From the NCBI GenBank assembly GCA_037043015.1, contig CM073325.1:6241001-6305000 (forward strand): a DNA stretch of 64,000 nt, read 5' to 3'. The position numbers were made by a program, and so were the translations under genes. This document shows, piece after piece, positions 1 through 11,600 of this stretch. The notes below the pieces were generated by a model. It was not told the origin of the DNA. It saw only the letters and a program-made list of their open reading frames with translations, and ran no database searches. This DNA comes from Bryum argenteum (Eukaryota > Streptophyta > Bryopsida > Bryales > Bryaceae). The stretch's first letter is position 1, and every line of letters begins with the position of its first letter.

Positions 1-96
1 TAGAATTCAAACAGACTAAAAAACAGCAGAAGAACACCAATAGCATCTATGATCAAAACCAGCTAAAATAAATGACAACAAGGAATTTTTGTAAAC

Positions 97-1550
97 TCAA
101 ATGACAAAGAAGACCAAGAACAAAGAGTTCAAATGCTCACCTACGGTTCTCGACTTTCTTCCTTGATCGTCTTCTGTGTCTTTGACCTTGACGTCATAAG
201 TCACGTCGCCAATGGCCTTCCGGATGCAGATACCAATCGAGATAATGTTGTCTGCGGAAAACTCTTCCCTACAGTCTTGAAAGGAGCAAAGTGAACTTGT
301 ACTTGCATGTTGAGCTAAACAGAATCCATGATAGGTGTGTCCACAACCTAAGGGGACAAAGTTGTTGCAACTAAACCAATACCCACAAACAGGACAGGCG
401 TTGATGATGTGAACTTCAGACTGGGGTTTTTTTGGATTATTTCCAAGCGGTCTTGGAAAGAAAGCCAATCTTGTCCCCTCGCTCATCTTTTTGGACTTGT
501 CTTGCATGCCGATGAGTAGGCGTTCAAGACCAAAAACCTACTCTGGACATTCTCTTGTCTCTCCAAGCTCTTGCACAAACGCGTTTCAACCAATCGCAAA
601 TCCTCCCGACACCCACCAACTATTGTCGTGCAGTGAGCGATTGATTTCGCCGCAAGGGCTATCAACAGTGAGAGGTCTTCAAGGGACGAGCTTCCTTCAC
701 TACTCCCTCCCTTACTATTAAACTCCGTATCTTGAACCTTGGATTGAAGGAGTGTATGTTGGCCGTTCAAGTTTGCCAACTCCCGCTCCTCATCTTCTAA
801 CATTACAACCCTTTCTCATAACATAATCTTGGCCCTTCTCGACTGACTCTCTTATCCTTGCCCTCAACTAATCGCTCTTCCAGCTCCACTCGACACTCGG
901 CTAACAACCTCTCGGTGCTCTCAATGACTCCGGGTATGGCGTCTAGGTCATTTGGCACTCAACGAGGAGCAGCATCGAACTGCTTTACTCTATGGGTTTT
1001 TAGCTTTGGACTGACCACCTTCTTCCCCATCACACACCTGTTCTCAACCTCTTCTTTTGAGGGTAAGCTTTACTACAGTCGGCAACGACACTTCCTTTCA
1101 AACCCCCGCCTGTAGCCGTTTCTTGCCGAACACTTGGACTCCTCCAAGACCTTCATCAGCCTTTCCACTACTTAGTTTCTTCGATTCTCTCAACTGCTTT
1201 CGATACCTCTGCCTTTTTACAGCAAATTCAGCCCAATTAACAGACTGACTTTGTTGCATAATGAGACCCCTTGCAAATTGCTAGGTAATCTCTTTGTTAG
1301 GCATATGAGTTTCATCATACACTTTTGTCCATAGACTGTAGATAGCAGCGGCCTCTTCCAAAGTGTTGTGCTTAGAATACTTCCAGCCCGAATTGGAAGC
1401 CTTTGGCCCAAAATATTGAGATACTAACGACTCTGGAACTTCGTCTCGAATCTCGTCGACTATCACACCAAAGGAGGGGAGAATAGAACTAAATTTAACG
1501 AGAAGAGGATCGACGCTCAAGGACTTCGCAGCAATTTCCAAATCCTCCAT
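97..1550 (-). pseudogene. Broken coiled-coil / RING-H2-type zinc-finger gene
   Basis: Pieces of one protein lie in order on the minus strand, separated by stops and frame changes. The N-terminal piece (1550-1281) runs past a stop into a Lys/Arg-rich stretch near 1260-1110. A Glu-rich helical middle (about 1010-800, then 803-483) looks like a coiled coil. The last piece (507-97) has a RING-like finger: C38-x2-C41, C55-x-H57-x2-H60-x2-C63, C74-x4-C79, a C3H2C3 layout with an atypically long final Cys spacing. The RING type suggests an E3-ligase-like or DNA-associated protein, but no partner is visible. At least one in-frame stop after the first piece, a stop near 950 and a frame change near 500 argue for a pseudogene. 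A multi-exon gene cannot be fully excluded because introns were not modelled. Function beyond the zinc finger is unknown. Confidence 0.5.
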
Positions 1551-2069
1551 CTATAAAACAATGACAACAAGGAGAAACATCTTAGAATACACATTGTTGC
1601 AGCAAATGAAGCAACAAGAAATACACATTGAAGGCAACAATTGAGGGCAGAAGCAGCAACGTGCAAGCAACAAGATGATTACCTTAACAAGAAGAGTCTG
1701 ACAGCTCCGCACGGAGAATGGAAGTAAGTGCGAAGTACAAGTCGAAGCTGGAAAGATGAGGGAAAAGAACGCGAAAAGATTTTTTGTATCCAAAAAGGGC
1801 GGGGCGAATTTGGGTTGGTGCCGGAGATGAACGAGCAGACAAGATGACGCGGGAAGGGGATGTTGTGTCCCGCCACGATGGAGTCCGTTAACGGACCAAG
1901 TGATGTCGGGGCGTGGTCTGTACTCGCCGGGAACATACTTTGTTCCGGAGGTACTGAGTGTCCGGGATGGGGTACCCCAAGCGGAACCGTACCCCCAACC
2001 ACAGCTCAAATCGTCGGAGGATCCGCAGCTTTGCCCACAAGTGGAGCAGGAAGTGTAGTGGATTAGGAG
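1551..2069. other. GC-richer stretch, no assignable gene
   Basis: This lies between the RING pseudogene and the copia remnant. The part from about 1850 to 2066 is clearly GC-richer than its surroundings and is open in more than one frame on both strands, but no domain is recognisable. It could hold the 5' end or promoter of the RING gene, or unrecognised 5' sequence of the copia element. No LTR copy of it is found after the copia 3' end. Confidence 0.3.
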
Positions 2070-2099
2070 GAAAGGGATGTTTTAGGTCTTCTCATAATA

Positions 2100-2740
2100 G
2101 ATAATTGCCTCGACAATAGTCTAATTTGCCATATACAAAGTTGTGCAACATCAAAGACAGCTTGGGATGAATTGTTAAAGCTTTTTGAATCCCAAGATCC
2201 AATTACAAAGATGTATATTCTAGATACTATTTCATCAATTAAAATGAAAGAAGGAGAACAATTGATGAAGCATATTCAAAAATTTAGAACATTGCTTCAA
2301 CAATTAAATGCATGGGAGCACCTATGGGTGACGAAGAGGCTATTCTCAATTTGATGCGAAGCCTACCTACAAGTCATTGAATAGTGATTCGTTCACTTAG
2401 AAAACAACCAAATCTGACTTTGTAAACTTTAATAACTGAATTGCTTCAAGAAGAGAAAATTATAAAGGATTTAGAACCTCCTACCACCCATACAAGTGCC
2501 TTGTATGCGTGAAAACGGAATTATAAATTTATATAAATATAAAACTAATTTATATAAAACTAAATATTAATAAATATGGTTTGCCCACAAAACTAAATTT
2601 GTTCCTATTATAAATAGAGCTAGTACAAGTAGCTCTTCAAAACCAAATTTTAATTTTCAAAATGCTAAAAAGGGCAAACCAATTTGCTTTATTTCCAAAC
2701 GAGACAATCATTCAACAAAAGATTGTCGGTATCTTCAACG
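2100..2740 (+). pseudogene. Copia gag remnant with broken zinc knuckle
   Basis: The segment around 2150-2340 matches the helical gag of copia elements (UBN2/gag-polypeptide type), including the AWDELLKLFESQD-like and IQKFRTLLQQL-like helices. Stops follow. At 2685-2726 a CCHC knuckle is visible, but its second Cys codon reads TCC (Ser), giving C-F-I-S in place of C-x-x-C, so the knuckle is probably non-functional. Gag would form the nucleoprotein particle in the cytoplasm. The reading frame is lost several times. Confidence 0.75.
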
Positions 2741-2814
2741 GTCCCATGAATTAGGATTAAACAAGAAACATCAATCTAATATAGCCCAATAATCAGGTAC
2801 TAAAACGTATACAA

Positions 2815-2999
2815 AATTATATATTGTAGCTGGTACGATTGTCACGGAAAATGATCAATCATGGTATATTGATACGCACGCTACCCAACACATGTGTTTT
2901 GACATAGATGCCTTTGCAAATTTGATAGAATGGGAACGAGGTCATGTTGTCTATTTAGGCGACAATACAACCCATGATATTATTGGTCAAGGAAATGTC
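2815..2999 (+). pseudogene. Copia aspartic protease remnant
   Basis: The reading WYIDTHATQHM matches the copia protease active-site context WYIDSGA. The catalytic Asp remains but the obligatory Gly of D-S/T-G is replaced by His, so catalysis is unlikely. The frame closes soon after the YLGDN motif, and the integrase portion is read in another frame. Confidence 0.75.
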
Positions 3000-3905
3000 A
3001 CCATCTGATTTTGACAGCGGAATAGTAAAAGAAATTTTACAAGTCCTTTATATTCCCGGATTAAAGAAAAATCTATTTTTGGTTCAACAACTTGATAAAG
3101 CTGGAGGTGAAGTAAAACTTAAATCTGGCCAATGTATACTTCAGGACCATGAAAATCAAATTATTGCAGAATGTAGCCTTGAAGGCAATCTATATAATTC
3201 AGGTACTACCTTCAAGAGAACAAGTAATGATGGAATGACGCTTGTTACATCTACTAACAACAAAGCTCAACTATGGCATTTACGCTTAGGTCATATAAAT
3301 GCATCTCGAATGAAAATCATTCAACAAAATTCACATGGAGTAGACTCATTCACTGAGCATAATCTACCACTATGTAAGACATGTCTTCGCGGTAAGCAAC
3401 ACCGTGAAAAATTTCCCAAAATAACCACAAGAGCTAATGATCTCTTAGAGATCATACATAGTGACCTTTGTGACCCTCTTCAAACGGCAACCCATTCTGA
3501 TGCCAAATATTTCCTCACATTTATTGACGACAAAAGTCGATATACATATGTTTATATATTAAAATATAAAGATGAAGTTTTCACTAAATTTAAAATTTAT
3601 AAGAATGAAGTTGAAAATCAACTCAATAAGAGAATTAAGATTATTCGCTCTGATAATGGAGGTGAATATCGCTCCCAAGAGTTTGATGAATTTTGCCATG
3701 AGAATGGCATCAAACAATAATTTACTGTTGCAGATACACCCCAACAAAATGGGGTTAGTGAACGCAAAAATAGAACTTTTGTGGGAGCAGCCTTAGCAAT
3801 GCTCTCCCATAGTGTTTTGGGGGCGAAGCCATTATTACAACCAACTACCTTCAAAATCGTTCTCTTACAAAGGCGTTGGATAACCAAACTCCAATTGAGG
3901 TATGG
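2974..3905 (+). pseudogene. Copia integrase remnant (HHCC finger and DDE core)
   Basis: The 2974-3720 segment carries the pre-integrase zinc finger: WHLRLGH supplies the histidines and CKTCLRGKQ the cysteines. The core follows: Asp in IHSDLCDPL, Asp in IRSDNGGEY, and after an in-frame TAA at 3718-3720 the Glu context NGVSERKNRT continues in the same frame. All three acidic residues survive, so the TAA is the main lesion before the frame drifts after about 3850. A later piece (3876-4130) is the C-terminal integrase region with the VFGC...FLGY context typical of copia. Confidence 0.85.
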
Positions 3906-4545
3906 AGTGGTAAACGACCTAACTCAATACACTTAAAAGTGTTTGGTTGTATAGAACATGTTCTAATACATAAAGATCATCGAAAGAAGTTAGATTCACA
4001 TTCCATAGAGTGTATATTTCTTGGATATGATGATCACGCTAAAGCATTTCGAATGATGTCTAGATATGATAAAAGAATTATTATCTGTAGAGATGTGGTA
4101 TTTGATGAACATAAGTTTATTACGAAATGACAATATTTTATCTGCCCAAGAGGAATCAATAGTAGATTTTGATTCTACTTTAATGCGGCAAATCACACGC
4201 TCTATGACTAGAGCTATGTCTTCTAATCAACCACAAACCACAACAATAATTAACCCAATTCATCGTCAAGAACAGATTCCAAAAAATTCTGATTCAAATA
4301 CTCAAGGACAAGAAACTCCATCTATACAACCTTCTACCTTTAATTTAAGTGATGAATCTTCAAATCTTTTTTCAAATGAAAGAAATTCTCTACAAACATC
4401 TCCTATCAAATCAAAGAATAAAAACAAACCACAAAGTCCTCAATCAAATCGACCGCGCCGCCAAATTTAACCTCCGTCACGGCTTATCGAAACTATTGAA
4501 GGTCGTGAGTCTCATTGCTTAAGGGATAATGATAGAAGAGCATTA

Positions 4546-5300
4546 GTGACCACCACATATATAGAGCCACAAACAATGAAACAAGCTCTTTCAAATTCAG
4601 AGGCTTCGGAGTCGTCAAAAGCCATTCAATCCGAGCTAAGATTTCACGAGGAAAATCAAACTTGGACTTTGGTTCCTCTACCTTCACATAGAAAACCTAT
4701 TTCTAACAAGTGGATCTTCAAAATAAAAGCAAACGCCGATGGTACTATTAATAAATTTAAAGCAAGACTTGTAGCCCGAGGCTTTATCCAAATACAAGGA
4801 GTGGATTATAATGAAACTTAATACCGGTAGTTAAGATTACCTCCATTCAGGTTTTTTTTGCAATTGTGGCCCAACAAGATCTTGAAGTCCATCAAATGGA
4901 CGTCATGACGGCATTTTAAATGGCTTTCTTGAAGAAGAAATATATATAGAAATTCCTGAAGGTTTGATACTACCTTCTCATCTTGAAAATAATTCTATTG
5001 TTTGCAAAATAAATAAATCCTTTACGGATTAAAGCAATCTCCAAGAGCGTCGTATCAACGCCTTGATATATATTTACGCAACATTGGCTTTCATCAAAGT
5101 GAAGCCCACAATAATATATACATCAAACGCAAAAATCAAGACATCATCATATTGGCTATTTTACCTATTTATGTTGATGATTGTATTTTGGCTAGCAACT
5201 CTCTCAATTTGATTCATTTGTTTAAAAGACTTATGCAACAAGAGTTTAAAATGAGTGATGGCGGTGAACTCCATTACAACCTTGGTCTTTAAATACAACG
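4546..5300 (+). pseudogene. Copia reverse transcriptase (RVT_2) remnant
   Basis: The part at 4546-4821 holds the RVT_2 N-terminal hallmark (TWTLVPLP, SNKWIFKIK, KARLVARGF, GVDYNET) and ends at a stop. Downstream the MDV-TAF context is interrupted near 4915, and YVDDCILAS at about 5172 preserves the polymerase YVDD. Several frame changes separate these motifs, so no continuous polymerase is made. Confidence 0.85.
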
Positions 5301-5559
5301 TCAACGACATATAAAAACATTGGTATTACATCAAAGTCAATACCTTTCAAATGTATTATTTTGCTTCTCTATGAACACTTGTAAAGGCATCAAGACCCCT
5401 TTAGAAAGTGGCTTCAAATTATCTAAAAATTAAAGTCCTCAAACACTAGAAGACATGACTGTTATGAAAGACGTTCCCTATTCCAACTTAGTTGGCTCCC
5501 TTATGCATGCTATTGTACACACTCGTCCAGATTTGGCATCTACTATAAGTAGCCTTGCT

Positions 5560-6323
5560 CAATAGCTCTCTAACCCAGGAATATTGCATTGGAAATCTTG
5601 TTAACAAACCATGCGATACATTTAACAAACTCTTGATCAAGGCATCCTTTACCACCATAGCAAAAATGGCCACATCCTATACGGCTACTCTGATGCCGAT
5701 TGGGCCGGGATCAAGATACACGACGGTCTATAAGGGGATACTGCTTTATTTTGGCTAATGGCGTTATCTCTTGGTCTAGTAAAAAGCAGAAATCCGTTGC
5801 TTCATCTAGCACGGAGTTTGAGTAAATGGCCCTCTCTAAAGCTGTTGCCAAAGCTATATGGCTTTGTAGACTTCTTACAGACTTAGGATGTCCTCAACTT
5901 GAACCTACAATAATTTATGTGGATAACCAGAGTGCAATTTATTTTAGTGAAAATCCTCGGTTTCACTCTCGCACTAAACACATTGCAATTCATTATCACT
6001 TTACTCGAGAAGCTATTCAAGCCAAAGATATGCAATTGAAGTATATTTCTACTCATGATATGGTAGTTGATATATTCACTAAAAGCCTTTCACAAGCCAA
6101 ACATTACCAATGTCTGACACAACTTGGAATGACAGCTATTAAAGACCAAAATTTTCAAACTAAGATTCCTTCTATTCCAACATCTTATCATGCACTCATG
6201 ACAAGAACTCACATATCTAATAAGTATATTCAACAAATGACAGTACAACAAAACTATTTACAACAACAACTATATAGAGAATCCTATTACTTAAAATATC
6301 ATCTCTATCATTTAATGAATTAA
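5560..6323 (+). pseudogene. Copia RNase H remnant
   Basis: Around 5690-5830 the SDADWAG-type start of copia RNase H is recognisable across frame changes. From 5826 a 165-codon open stretch keeps the DNQSAIYFSENP, RTKHIAIHYHFTRE and DMVVDIFTKSL motifs typical of the copia 3' end. It ends with a TAA at 6321-6323, close to where the 3' LTR would be expected. Confidence 0.85.
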
Positions 6324-6541
6324 CTCCTTGATTCCCTCAAGAATCGCAGAGCGCTCGATTTCAACCTACCTAATCTCTTGTTTCATTGATCGGCACCATG
6401 TAGGGTTGGTTGAGGAGGCTGGGTGACGTTCGATCATGCTGCCACACCTGCATGAAGATTCCCGTTCCAGGGCGTTAAAGAGTTAAATTTGTTCAAGGAC
6501 TGTGGAATCGATTCTGTATCCTTGCTCCATTTTGTGTTATT

Positions 6542-7054
6542 GGGGCATCCTCAATGGACACGGAATACACTCCCTCTAAACCAAATTCTATCTTTTGACT
6601 GATCTAAAATTAGAAATTAAAATTATCATCATTAGAAGCGCATGTAAATAAACGTGAGGTATTTCTCAAGAAAAAAAATTGTGAAATTGGGACGTAGGTG
6701 AAATCCCTTATTGAAAACATCACATTTTCAAAATTTAGAGGGAGTGCACCAAATCTTGCTTAAAAATGGGAAGATCCTCACACGCTCCCTCTAAATTTTA
6801 GAAATATAGAGGGAATAAAGGGGGGTCACCTAATAAGCAAGATTTGGTGCACTCTCTCTAAATTTTGAAAATGTGGTATTTTCAATAAGGAATTTCACCT
6901 ACGCCCCAATTTCACAAAAAAAAATTCTTGAGAAATATTTCACGTTTATTTACATGCGCTTCTAATGATGATAATTTTAATTTCTAATTTTAAATCAGTC
7001 AAAAGATAGAATTTGCTTTAGAGGGAGCTTATTCAGTGTCCATTGAGGATGCTC
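6542..7054. mobile_element. Fold-back MITE with about 220-bp inverted arms
   Basis: The left arm (6542-6762) and right arm (6835-7054) are inverted copies over almost their full length, around a loop of about 72 bp. The termini are GRGCATCCTCAATGGACAC inward. Both outer edges lie by a TTA, suggesting a PIF/Harbinger-like 3-bp TSD, though the left TTA is offset by 2-3 bases. There is no coding capacity. A transcript would fold into a long hairpin. Confidence 0.85.
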
Positions 7055-7179
7055 TTAGGAATTACTGATTAGATACATAATTCCCTGCATGTTTGTAGTT
7101 TACGAGATGTTTCACCTGCACATTTGCATCATCTTTGGAAATTATATATGAGAATCTGACAGAGGCTTATAATGGTTAA

Positions 7180-7758
7180 CCCCTAAAGATCCTTGGGTGT
7201 TTTTTGGAGCTTGAAACCTCAAAACTCCAATTCTCTACCTCTATGCACTTCAAGGGGTGCAAAACACATTTTTAATTCTTTTTTTTAACTTCCAACCGTA
7301 AGATCTTGTACCTAAGCCAATTTTCAATATCTCATTTAAAAATTGACCGTTGGATGTTTACCATTTGAGAGATCATAACATCCAAAGTTTGTTTACGAAG
7401 TTTTTTTAGGCATTGTTGAGATTTTTTTTGACACTTTTGGAGGCTGCCCTTGTAAAATTGGTACTCTTTGTGACTAAGGGCCCTTTGGAACTTAGGTAGT
7501 GATTTGGTCATGAACATATTTCCAAAAAAAAATCTCAAAAAAATATTAAATTTAAACTGCCCCAGTTCGGCTCGCAAACCAAGAATTGTCGTAGAAGACT
7601 CAAAATTTGGAATTTGACTTTGCAAATTTTACCACATACACTTTGCATTATAGGGAGCACCCATTAAAAAATTTAGGCAAAAATATTACTTTTAACCTAT
7701 TCATCTAGGCTGCCCAAAATAGCAAAAGCCCGATTTGGTCCTCTTGGATCTTTAGGGG
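7180..7758. mobile_element. TTAA-bounded non-coding element, type A copy 1
   Basis: Bounded by TTAA at 7176-7179 and 7759-7762. Termini are CCCCTAAAGATCC at the left and its exact inverse at the right. It is AT-rich and non-coding. Type A copies recur at 44,979-46,558 and about 61,688-62,095, sharing the tggaGCTTGAAACCT start and the TTGCAAATTTTAYCACAT region near the other end. The TTAA duplication plus CCC-starting TIR is the arrangement known for piggyBac-type elements; the superfamily call is inference. Confidence 0.7.
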
Positions 7759-7775
7759 TTAACAGACAACATTAA

Positions 7776-8625
7776 CCCCTTCGCAGTTCAGTCTATTTTC
7801 AACAAAAAAAAACACGTGTTCAAAAAAAAGATGAAAGTGAATGTAAGATATTTAAATTTCAACTGTACACTCTTGTGTTCCCTCCTCCTCAAAAAACATC
7901 AAGATTTGAGTCAAACACATGTCTCATAATAATACCAAGATTTGATATTAATGAGTAATCCAGACCTTCCAAAACATATTCAACTATATCAATAAGTAAT
8001 ATAGACCAAAAGAATAAAAAAGAAAAAATCAATCATTTTTAGCATATCATGATGTTTTCCTTAGACAAGGGAGTAGTATACTAATTGTAGGTCATGTCGA
8101 CTAACTATTGAGTCATGAAATCGTGTAGATTGCAAGATGATAACATAGTAGTACTTAAACATGTCTCAAGATTTTGTCATTTTCACTTTAGAGTAAAGAT
8201 TCTACAATGAACAAATCCAATGAAGAAATTTTCAACTAGGAAGTTGCTTAGCTTCATCTCGTAAACCCCCTTGTACCAAGAACATTCATAATAAAATGAT
8301 GACCTCAATAATATCTTCACAATGGTGTAAATTGCCAAATATTAGAAAGGTGAATTTGTCCAAAACTATGTTGCTTGCAAAAGACCTATGCCTCATCTTT
8401 GAAACACCTTCTATTGAGTTTACATTCTACCACTAAGTTTAGATTTTAATTTGCAATTATTCTAAATAATAGAATTAAAACCCAACTATGGATTAAGGAG
8501 ATATAGTTCCTCAATAATCACCCATTTCCCCACCTTATTTATTGTATAAACATCATTTATTGCTAAAATGAGACCATAAGTATTTGGATCAAAATTCTTT
8601 GAGCGAGAAAGTTGCTGGAATTTAT
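7776..8625. mobile_element. TTAA-bounded non-coding element, type B copy 1 (right end lost)
   Basis: Starts after TTAA (7772-7775) with CCCCTTCGCAG, only 13 bp beyond the TTAA of the type A element. From about 8080 to 8625 it aligns by eye with 56,990-57,530: shared strings include TGTAGGTCATGT, TTTTCACTTTAGAGT, and the GTATTTGGATCAAAA stretch. The right end was not found, so it is probably truncated. No coding potential. Confidence 0.6.
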
Positions 8626-11600
8626 TTTAACAAACAATAGCCCAATCCACATGTTGAAGAATGATGACCATTCTAGACGAAGCAGATTTGGCATTTCGAT
8701 TATAAGGACGAGACTTTAGAAAAGCCAAACAAGGTATCTAGAAGGATGGTTGTCTCTTGCAGATCTTTAGTCAGTGTTGTCATGCTGGGCGTGTTGAGGT
8801 GATTTGGCGGGCATACCGGGTGGACGAGTTGTTGGAGGTGAGCGGGTGTGTTTGCTCTCCTAGATTGTAGGAGACATGTAATTTTGTGGGAAAAACATAT
8901 TGCAGTAAAAAACCACGTAGGATGTGACGTGTCAATCCACCGTAGCGTTGGGGGGGGGGGCAAGGGGGACACACGTGGTGTCCAAGCGGGTGCCAAAAAT
9001 GTAGGTCAGGTATCCTTGGGGGCAGGCCAGATTCCTTGACAGGGGTGGGTTCTCAGATGGACAAAGCGGGTTCCCCAGCAGTTCGGCAAGTGCGGGGAGC
9101 GGGTGCGGCTAGGCGGGTGTCTCGGAGGAGAGGGAAAGAGAGGAGAGGAGAAGAGAGTGCACAAGCTCTTCTTCTCTTCCCTTCTCCATGTGCTTCGATT
9201 TGTTTTAAATTAACAAGGGCCATCGATTTAGCAAGTGTAAACCCAAACCTTCTCCCACCATATCTAGGAAATCAAAATCTCGCTTTTTGTGAGAAAATGT
9301 TTGGATTTGCCCACTCCAAAAATATCCCGCCCTTCTTTAAAGAAAGAGAAGGGCGAGGGAGATGAGGAAAGTCTCGGCAAGCCTCTTGCCAAGGCTCTTG
9401 AGAGGATAAGGGCGAGTGCCATGGTAAACAGTGGGTCCCCCAGAGTTGGGCAGGTTCCTCGTGAAAGAGTGATTTCCTAGGTAGTATGCTTTCATAGGCA
9501 GGGCGTGTGCTCCAAGCATGATAGGTTCTCATGGAAGGGCGGATTCCCAGAGCGGGTTCTCCATGGAGTAGGTGGAGAAGGGGGGAGGGGGAGATCCAAA
9601 GAGAGGGGGATCCAAATCCTCTCACTTTCATTTTCCCTCTTATTCAAATTTTGGTTACTACATCCCAATCTCCCCCCTTATTCAAAATTTCAGCTACCAC
9701 ACTCGATTTCCCCCTCTTATTCAAATCCCCCTCTAATGTGATTGGTATGTGTGTTTGTATAGTCATGCAAGCAATGGCTCCCTCTCTCCCTCGAATTGAC
9801 CTTCAATTACTTTAACCGGTTTGAGATTCCATCACCTTTCCTTAGCCCCTCATGTTATGTTGAATGAATTGCTCGTCCATTTTGTAGTGTGATTTTAGAT
9901 TCGAGTGATGAGATATCATCGCCACCTCGATCTATTTTTCAGGTTCGGCAATATTTGGATTTGGATATCAGCGCGGTAGAGACTCACTGTTTCCTAAGAA
10001 CATTTTGTATGGAATGATTTGGATATTACTTCTATTACTCTTTGTAGGTCACCACTCTTTATTGCGTCTTCTTTATGAACTATTTGTTTTTCCGTTGGAT
10101 TTGTTCATCTTATAGAGATCTAAGTGCGTAGTGAATTGTTTACACACGCGACCCAAATGTTCTAGCAGAGCATTTTCTATATAATACTTCGCACAAACTT
10201 GTCACATGGGTATTTATAGGAGATTAAAGTATTGGATCATTCTTGTTGTTTATGTTTGCCAATCCTTGAGTTGAAATGGTATTAAACATTCACTTCATGA
10301 TATTATCCTTCATATATCATCATTTGCATTGAATGATGTCAACTCTTGTAAGACCTTATTCTTCATTAAATAATATCAATCGGCCATTATGTGTTGTTCC
10401 CATGGTTATGGGCTCCGTTTATGTAAATTTTCTGGCCAAATGAAAATTCCAATAATATTCTTAAACGTGTAAGCTTTGAATAATTAGTACGATTATCTCT
10501 CCTGCAAAATTGGACATATAACCCCCTCTCCTCCAAGGAGCCTTTGTTGTGATTTCAAAAACCAAACACATGAAAAATTATGACGTCAACCTAATTGTAT
10601 TTAGTGTGTACAAGATTTGGAATATTCCATAATATGTGAATGTATTTAATTGATCGCCTTAATTTTCTACTTCAAAATACTTTAAACACATCTAATCAAT
10701 AAACTATAATCACTGATCCACGGACTTAGGACTCATTAGTTTTAGAAAGTAACTTAAATTATTACTTTTTGATCAATAATTTTTGGTCATAGGGTACATT
10801 TCTTTTTATATTTCTAAGAAATTTTTGAATAAAAATTCCTCACCGATCTATGCTTGCATACGTGTATTCCCCGTCATTCAATGTTGTGCATTGTAGTTAC
10901 ATGTTTTCTAGAGTTCGACAAGGCTCTTCATTTTTTTTGTCACTTATAATTTGTGGTTTATATTTTCTGACGTGGAAAACTAAGAGTTATGTTGTAGTCA
11001 TTTCTTGCTGAGAAATGCCATTGCCTTTCTTTTTTCCCCACTATATGGCTCCTCTATTTTGTTCCGTATCTAATCTATGTGGATCGCTCATATCATTTTG
11101 TAGTCATCGTATTGTAGAGGAAATTTTTGTTTTGTTATCCACATTCAACAATGCTATTTCAGTGGTAAATTTCTAAATATTATAATTTGCCAGGGTAGAA
11201 TGAAACAGATCATTCTTCATTACTATAAAGTAACTAAAGCACTATTTTCAAATAAGGCAATAGAATTGCTGACATGGCAATACAATTCTTCAAAATACCA
11301 TTATTCTTATCCAATAGGGCCAACAAATGTCAAATTTGGGCCTTGTGATAAACTTCATCAGTCTTTCAATATAGACCACAAGGTTCAAATAAGACCTATT
11401 CATTAATGTGAAATCAGAGTTTACAACAATTATTGTAGGTTGAATGGTCATAAATTAGTGCGTGCGACCTAATCATACCCTAACTCTCAATGTGCCACAT
11501 ATTATGGTCTGTAACATCTAGCAGGCTCTCTTTTTCTTGTACCATTTGTTAGGGTTTGGATCTCTCTCCCTCCTCCTCTTATCTTAGGCTCTCTTTTGAT

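Larger units (their letters stand above)
2070..6330 (+). mobile_element. Decayed Ty1/copia retrotransposon, internal region
   Basis: The order gag - zinc knuckle - protease - integrase - reverse transcriptase - RNase H on one strand is diagnostic of Ty1/copia. Every domain is interrupted by stops or frame changes, so it is a dead copy. No LTR pair, primer-binding site or target duplication was found; a fold-back MITE begins about 210 bp after the RNase H end, and unrelated GC-rich DNA lies upstream. It is therefore an LTR-less internal remnant, or its LTRs are too diverged to see by eye. Confidence 0.9.

Noticed and set aside
2070-6330. LTRs of the copia element
   Set aside because: No matching direct repeats were found between 1,550-2,070 and 6,330-6,540.
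8700-9815. Several open frames in the GC-rich block
   Set aside because: Overlap each other on both strands and are Pro/Arg/Ser-rich by composition; no conserved motif.
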